Shown one piece after another: positions 61,640 through 64,000 of a stretch of 64,000 nucleotides of DNA. Position 1 is the first letter of the stretch. Each line of letters opens with the position of its first letter. The notes under the pieces are model-generated. The model was not told the DNA's origin, ran no database searches, and was given only the letters and a program-made list of their open reading frames with translations. The stretch covers positions 1 to 64,000 of the forward strand of contig NZ_JBBMEJ010000017.1 in the NCBI RefSeq assembly GCF_040096615.1, written 5' to 3'. Origin of the DNA: Blautia_A aquisgranensis (lineage in GTDB: Bacteria; Bacillota; Clostridia; Lachnospirales; Lachnospiraceae). The translations under genes and the position numbers were made by a program.

Positions 61640-63832
61640 TTACGCCGCTATTTCAGTAGGGCTTTCTTCGTTTTCTGCCGATTCCACTGGTAGGTTCATT
61701 AAGTCTTTCTCTAAAAGATCAGCCAGAAGTTCCCCAGCAAATGCTCCGCCATGGACAACTACATGCTTATCACGTATCTCCTGATAGTTCTGCTGCCTGA
61801 GCTTCCTGCTTTCTTCTGTGCTCTTACGATCTTTTTGGGTTAATCGCTTCTGAATTTCCTTCTGCCACAATGTTAAAAAAGAAGTCACCTTATCAATGTC
61901 CTTATTTTGACGGTTAAATTCCGCACGTTTTTGCCGGATGGTTCCATCTGGTTCAACTTCCAGTGTATAAAACGGTACTTTCGGATTCTCTTTTTCCCGC
62001 AAAAACAGGATATAGCTTTCCTTTGAATCGATCCGGTCAAAATAAGTATCCGTCTTATTTACACAGTGATGAAGCGTATCACCTTCATATAGGATGTCAT
62101 CGATACTCTTTGGCGCAATGACCTGATATTCACCGTCACTGAACTCATATTTTTCTTTCAAATCAATGAGATGTTTCTGAAATCCGACATACTTTTCTTC
62201 CAGCTCCCTGCGTCGGATTCCGCGTTTCATTTCTTCTATCTTCAAAACCGCCTCTTTATGGCGCAGTTGAAGATCTCTGGTACGGTAAATAATTGAATCA
62301 TGTATATCCATTCCCAGTCTTTTTGCCATAGAAAGATAATCGTTCCACACCTGCAGCACATGGCTGATATCATCCCCGGATTTTTCTGATTGTTTCACAA
62401 GATAATGTCGAATCTGGCAGATGCTCATCTGATCCAGAACAAACTTCAGGTCGTTTGGTTCAAATTCTTCTTTTACCATCCAGCATATTTCTTCATCCCC
62501 GATTGTTTTTCCTGTACTCTTTTCAAGTTGCAGCCATTTAAGTTCTTTTACCCCGCCATTCATATCTCGGAGCCTTCGAAACTCTTTCTTATCTACGGAC
62601 AGGAATTCTGTTGGTTTTCTGCCTTTTCTTTTTATTGCATCTGTTGCCCTGTGGTCCAGTACATCATCAACTAACTGGAAAAGCCCCGCTTTTACAATCT
62701 GTTCCAGTACCGGGTATGTCTTCCACAGGTAAAGATATTTTCCAGGATCTATCTTTTTCTGACCAAGGGCGTACTCACGCAGACCTGTTTCTTTTAATTC
62801 ATGCCTGGACAGATCCGACAGGGTGTAAGGATAGACCATCCCTTTATACTGAATACCGCAGCAAGTATAATACCAAGGTTCCCCATATGAAATCCATCGC
62901 ATTTCCCGCTGTTTGAACAGACCATAAACAAAATTTGAAATTTCCTCTCCATTTGCAGAGAAGATTCTTCTCTGCTCTTCATGGCAGGTAGTTTCGCAAT
63001 CTGTATAGCCGCCCTTTTTATACCACGTTCTGGCATGAAAGATCCGGAGCACAAAACCAGAAGTCTTGCGTCTCCTCTGGATAAGATAGACTCTGTACCA
63101 CTTTGTACAAAATCTTCCAGACTTTCCCACGGAACGAAAAGTAATCGGTTGTCCACACACATTGCACTGTCCTTTCTGGTTATATTTGGGTGAGCGGATT
63201 GGAACATGTTTTTTGCAATATGTACAGTATCCTTCTGTAGCACCATTTTTCTGATACTTGTAGAAGATATAGTGTTCCGTAATTCCATATTTTGAAACCC
63301 ATCCGATCCAGTTCTTAGGCAGTCCAGATATAGTTTTCATCACTTGGTCCCATGAATCTGTAAGTTTTTTATCATGACGTATCCTTTGTTCTTTACGGAT
63401 ATTCGCCTGAAACTCTTCCAGTGCCCGGATTGCAGGTTGCATTGTCTTTAAATATTTTTGGATGACCTTTGTATCACAGTCATTTACATAGATGTTGCCA
63501 AGATTAATCCTTACATCCCATAAGATACTTTCAAGAAGTGCCTTTCTCCATTTTTTTAATTTTTCATCATAGGTTATAAACCGTCTCTCTTTTCTGCTGA
63601 TAAACAGACGGTACATTGGAAAGTTTATATTCTCCTCAATATCCGTTACGGCAAACAGATACACTTTTAAAATTCCTTTTTCTACTGCTGCCCGACAATA
63701 CATCCGATATTTTCCGGGTTCACCCCTTTTTTTCTCCAATGGACTCAAAGATATTTCAGTTTTCTTTGCATCGGCGATATGTCTGTTCATCACTTTTAAT
63801 GGTTTTAATTCCATCAACCTCTTTTTTCTCAT
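61640..63832 (-). CDS. PcfJ-family protein, copy 2
   Basis: 730 residues with the same layout as the downstream copy: zinc ribbon GYCTYCKKHVPIRSPKYNQKGQCNVC and PcfJ core VDDILYEGDTLHHCVNKTDTYFDRI with YTLEVEPDGTIRQKRAEFNRQN. Sequence differs widely outside these parts, so the duplication is old. Its ATG overlaps the stop of the upstream partial gene (ATGA), implying one operon. Confidence 0.88.
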   Translation of the reverse strand: MRKKRLMELKPLKVMNRHIADAKKTEISLSPLEKKRGEPGKYRMYCRAAVEKGILKVYLFAVTDIEENINFPMYRLFISRKERRFITYDEKLKKWRKALLESILWDVRINLGNIYVNDCDTKVIQKYLKTMQPAIRALEEFQANIRKEQRIRHDKKLTDSWDQVMKTISGLPKNWIGWVSKYGITEHYIFYKYQKNGATEGYCTYCKKHVPIRSPKYNQKGQCNVCGQPITFRSVGKSGRFCTKWYRVYLIQRRRKTSGFVLRIFHARTWYKKGGYTDCETTCHEEQRRIFSANGEEISNFVYGLFKQREMRWISYGEPWYYTCCGIQYKGMVYPYTLSDLSRHELKETGLREYALGQKKIDPGKYLYLWKTYPVLEQIVKAGLFQLVDDVLDHRATDAIKRKGRKPTEFLSVDKKEFRRLRDMNGGVKELKWLQLEKSTGKTIGDEEICWMVKEEFEPNDLKFVLDQMSICQIRHYLVKQSEKSGDDISHVLQVWNDYLSMAKRLGMDIHDSIIYRTRDLQLRHKEAVLKIEEMKRGIRRRELEEKYVGFQKHLIDLKEKYEFSDGEYQVIAPKSIDDILYEGDTLHHCVNKTDTYFDRIDSKESYILFLREKENPKVPFYTLEVEPDGTIRQKRAEFNRQNKDIDKVTSFLTLWQKEIQKRLTQKDRKSTEESRKLRQQNYQEIRDKHVVVHGGAFAGELLADLLEKDLMNLPVESAENEESPTEIAA

Positions 63833-64000
63833 AACTCCACCAGCTTTCCAGTCACATCAATCCATGCTTTCTCCGGATATTTCTGACCATCGATACAGAT
63901 GACCCCAATTTCCAGTATCTGGCTGTTACCAGGCTGCTCCTTTAAAAGTAACAGTAAATCGCCCTTTTGTCCTTTGGCTTTGGGGTCTTTTCCACGCACA
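63829..64000 (-). CDS. Partial CDS, C-terminal 57 residues, unknown
   Basis: The open frame runs off the window edge and stops at 63829-63831, overlapping the PcfJ copy 2 start. The visible end reads KGDLLLLLKEQPGNSQILEIGVICIDGQKYPEKAWIDVTGKLVEL, likely a small beta-rich domain. It is translationally coupled to PcfJ. Not recognised. Confidence 0.6.
   Translation of the reverse strand, partial: VRGKDPKAKGQKGDLLLLLKEQPGNSQILEIGVICIDGQKYPEKAWIDVTGKLVEL

Larger units (their letters stand above)
55340..64000 (-). mobile_element. Integrated conjugative or mobilisable element (partial, left end)
   Basis: From the mutS 5' end to the window edge: tyrosine integrase, excisionase, nine-repeat HTH protein, small hydrophobic peptide and two PcfJ-family proteins. 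PcfJ proteins are typical of Tn1549/pCF10-like conjugative elements. No relaxase, T4SS or resistance gene is visible yet; they may lie beyond the window. The left boundary is inferred, not proven, to be within the mutS N-terminal codons. Confidence 0.75.

Noticed and set aside
1..64000. CRISPR array, tRNA or rRNA genes
   Set aside because: No regularly spaced direct repeats and no cloverleaf or rRNA-like sequence were noticed on either strand; a tRNA scan would confirm.

Overview
The window looks like the chromosome of a low-to-mid GC Firmicute, most likely a Lachnospiraceae member. Supporting signs are SepF-based division genes, an L27 with a cleavable N-terminal extension beside its protease Prp, a MreBCD/PBP2/RodA/MinDE locus, strong AGGAGG ribosome binding sites, TTGACA/TATAAT promoters, and an integrative element carrying PcfJ-family proteins. 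No rRNA, tRNA or CRISPR array was seen. The genus cannot be named from the sequence alone.

Left part (1-19757) is almost entirely + strand. A ribosome and translation block (two radical-SAM-associated genes, RNase E/G, rplU, prp, rpmA, obgE, yhbY, nadD, yqeK, rsfS) is followed by the only - strand gene there, lexA. Then comes a division and envelope block (HlyD-like membrane protein, yggS, sepF, ylmH, aroB, lspA, rluD family), a cytidylate-kinase-like gene, an AI-2E family transporter, dtd and a XerS-like tyrosine recombinase.

Right part (19866-64000) is almost entirely - strand. It holds accessory and metabolic genes (rhaD, DegV, GNAT, a two-component system, a decayed NCS2 permease, citrate synthase on +, a GH13 amylase, MYG1, MerR/MATE, a P-loop protein, dinB, an HD hydrolase). 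Next are the cell-shape and division-site operon (radC, mreB, mreC, mreD, mrdA, minD, minE, rodA, dacA), two flavoproteins, a methionine-gamma-lyase-like gene, and mismatch repair (mutS-mutL-miaA). From about 55.3 kb to the window end lies an integrated mobile element: integrase, excisionase, a nine-repeat helix-turn-helix protein, a 35-residue hydrophobic peptide and two PcfJ paralogues.

The switch from + to - genes falls at about 19.8 kb. There a perfect palindrome with the 11+6+11 layout of a dif site sits directly behind the Xer gene, and a second, related palindrome sits at 8.54 kb. This makes the region a candidate replication terminus. The ribosomal block and the mre/min/rodA block are usually contiguous in Clostridia. 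Here they lie about 36 kb apart in opposite orientation around this point, as expected from an inversion across the terminus.

Other points: the mobile element abuts the 5' end of mutS and seems to supply its first ~40 codons; a MerR regulator has lost its effector domain while keeping its 19-bp-spacer promoter; and a structured, terminator-bearing leader precedes citrate synthase.
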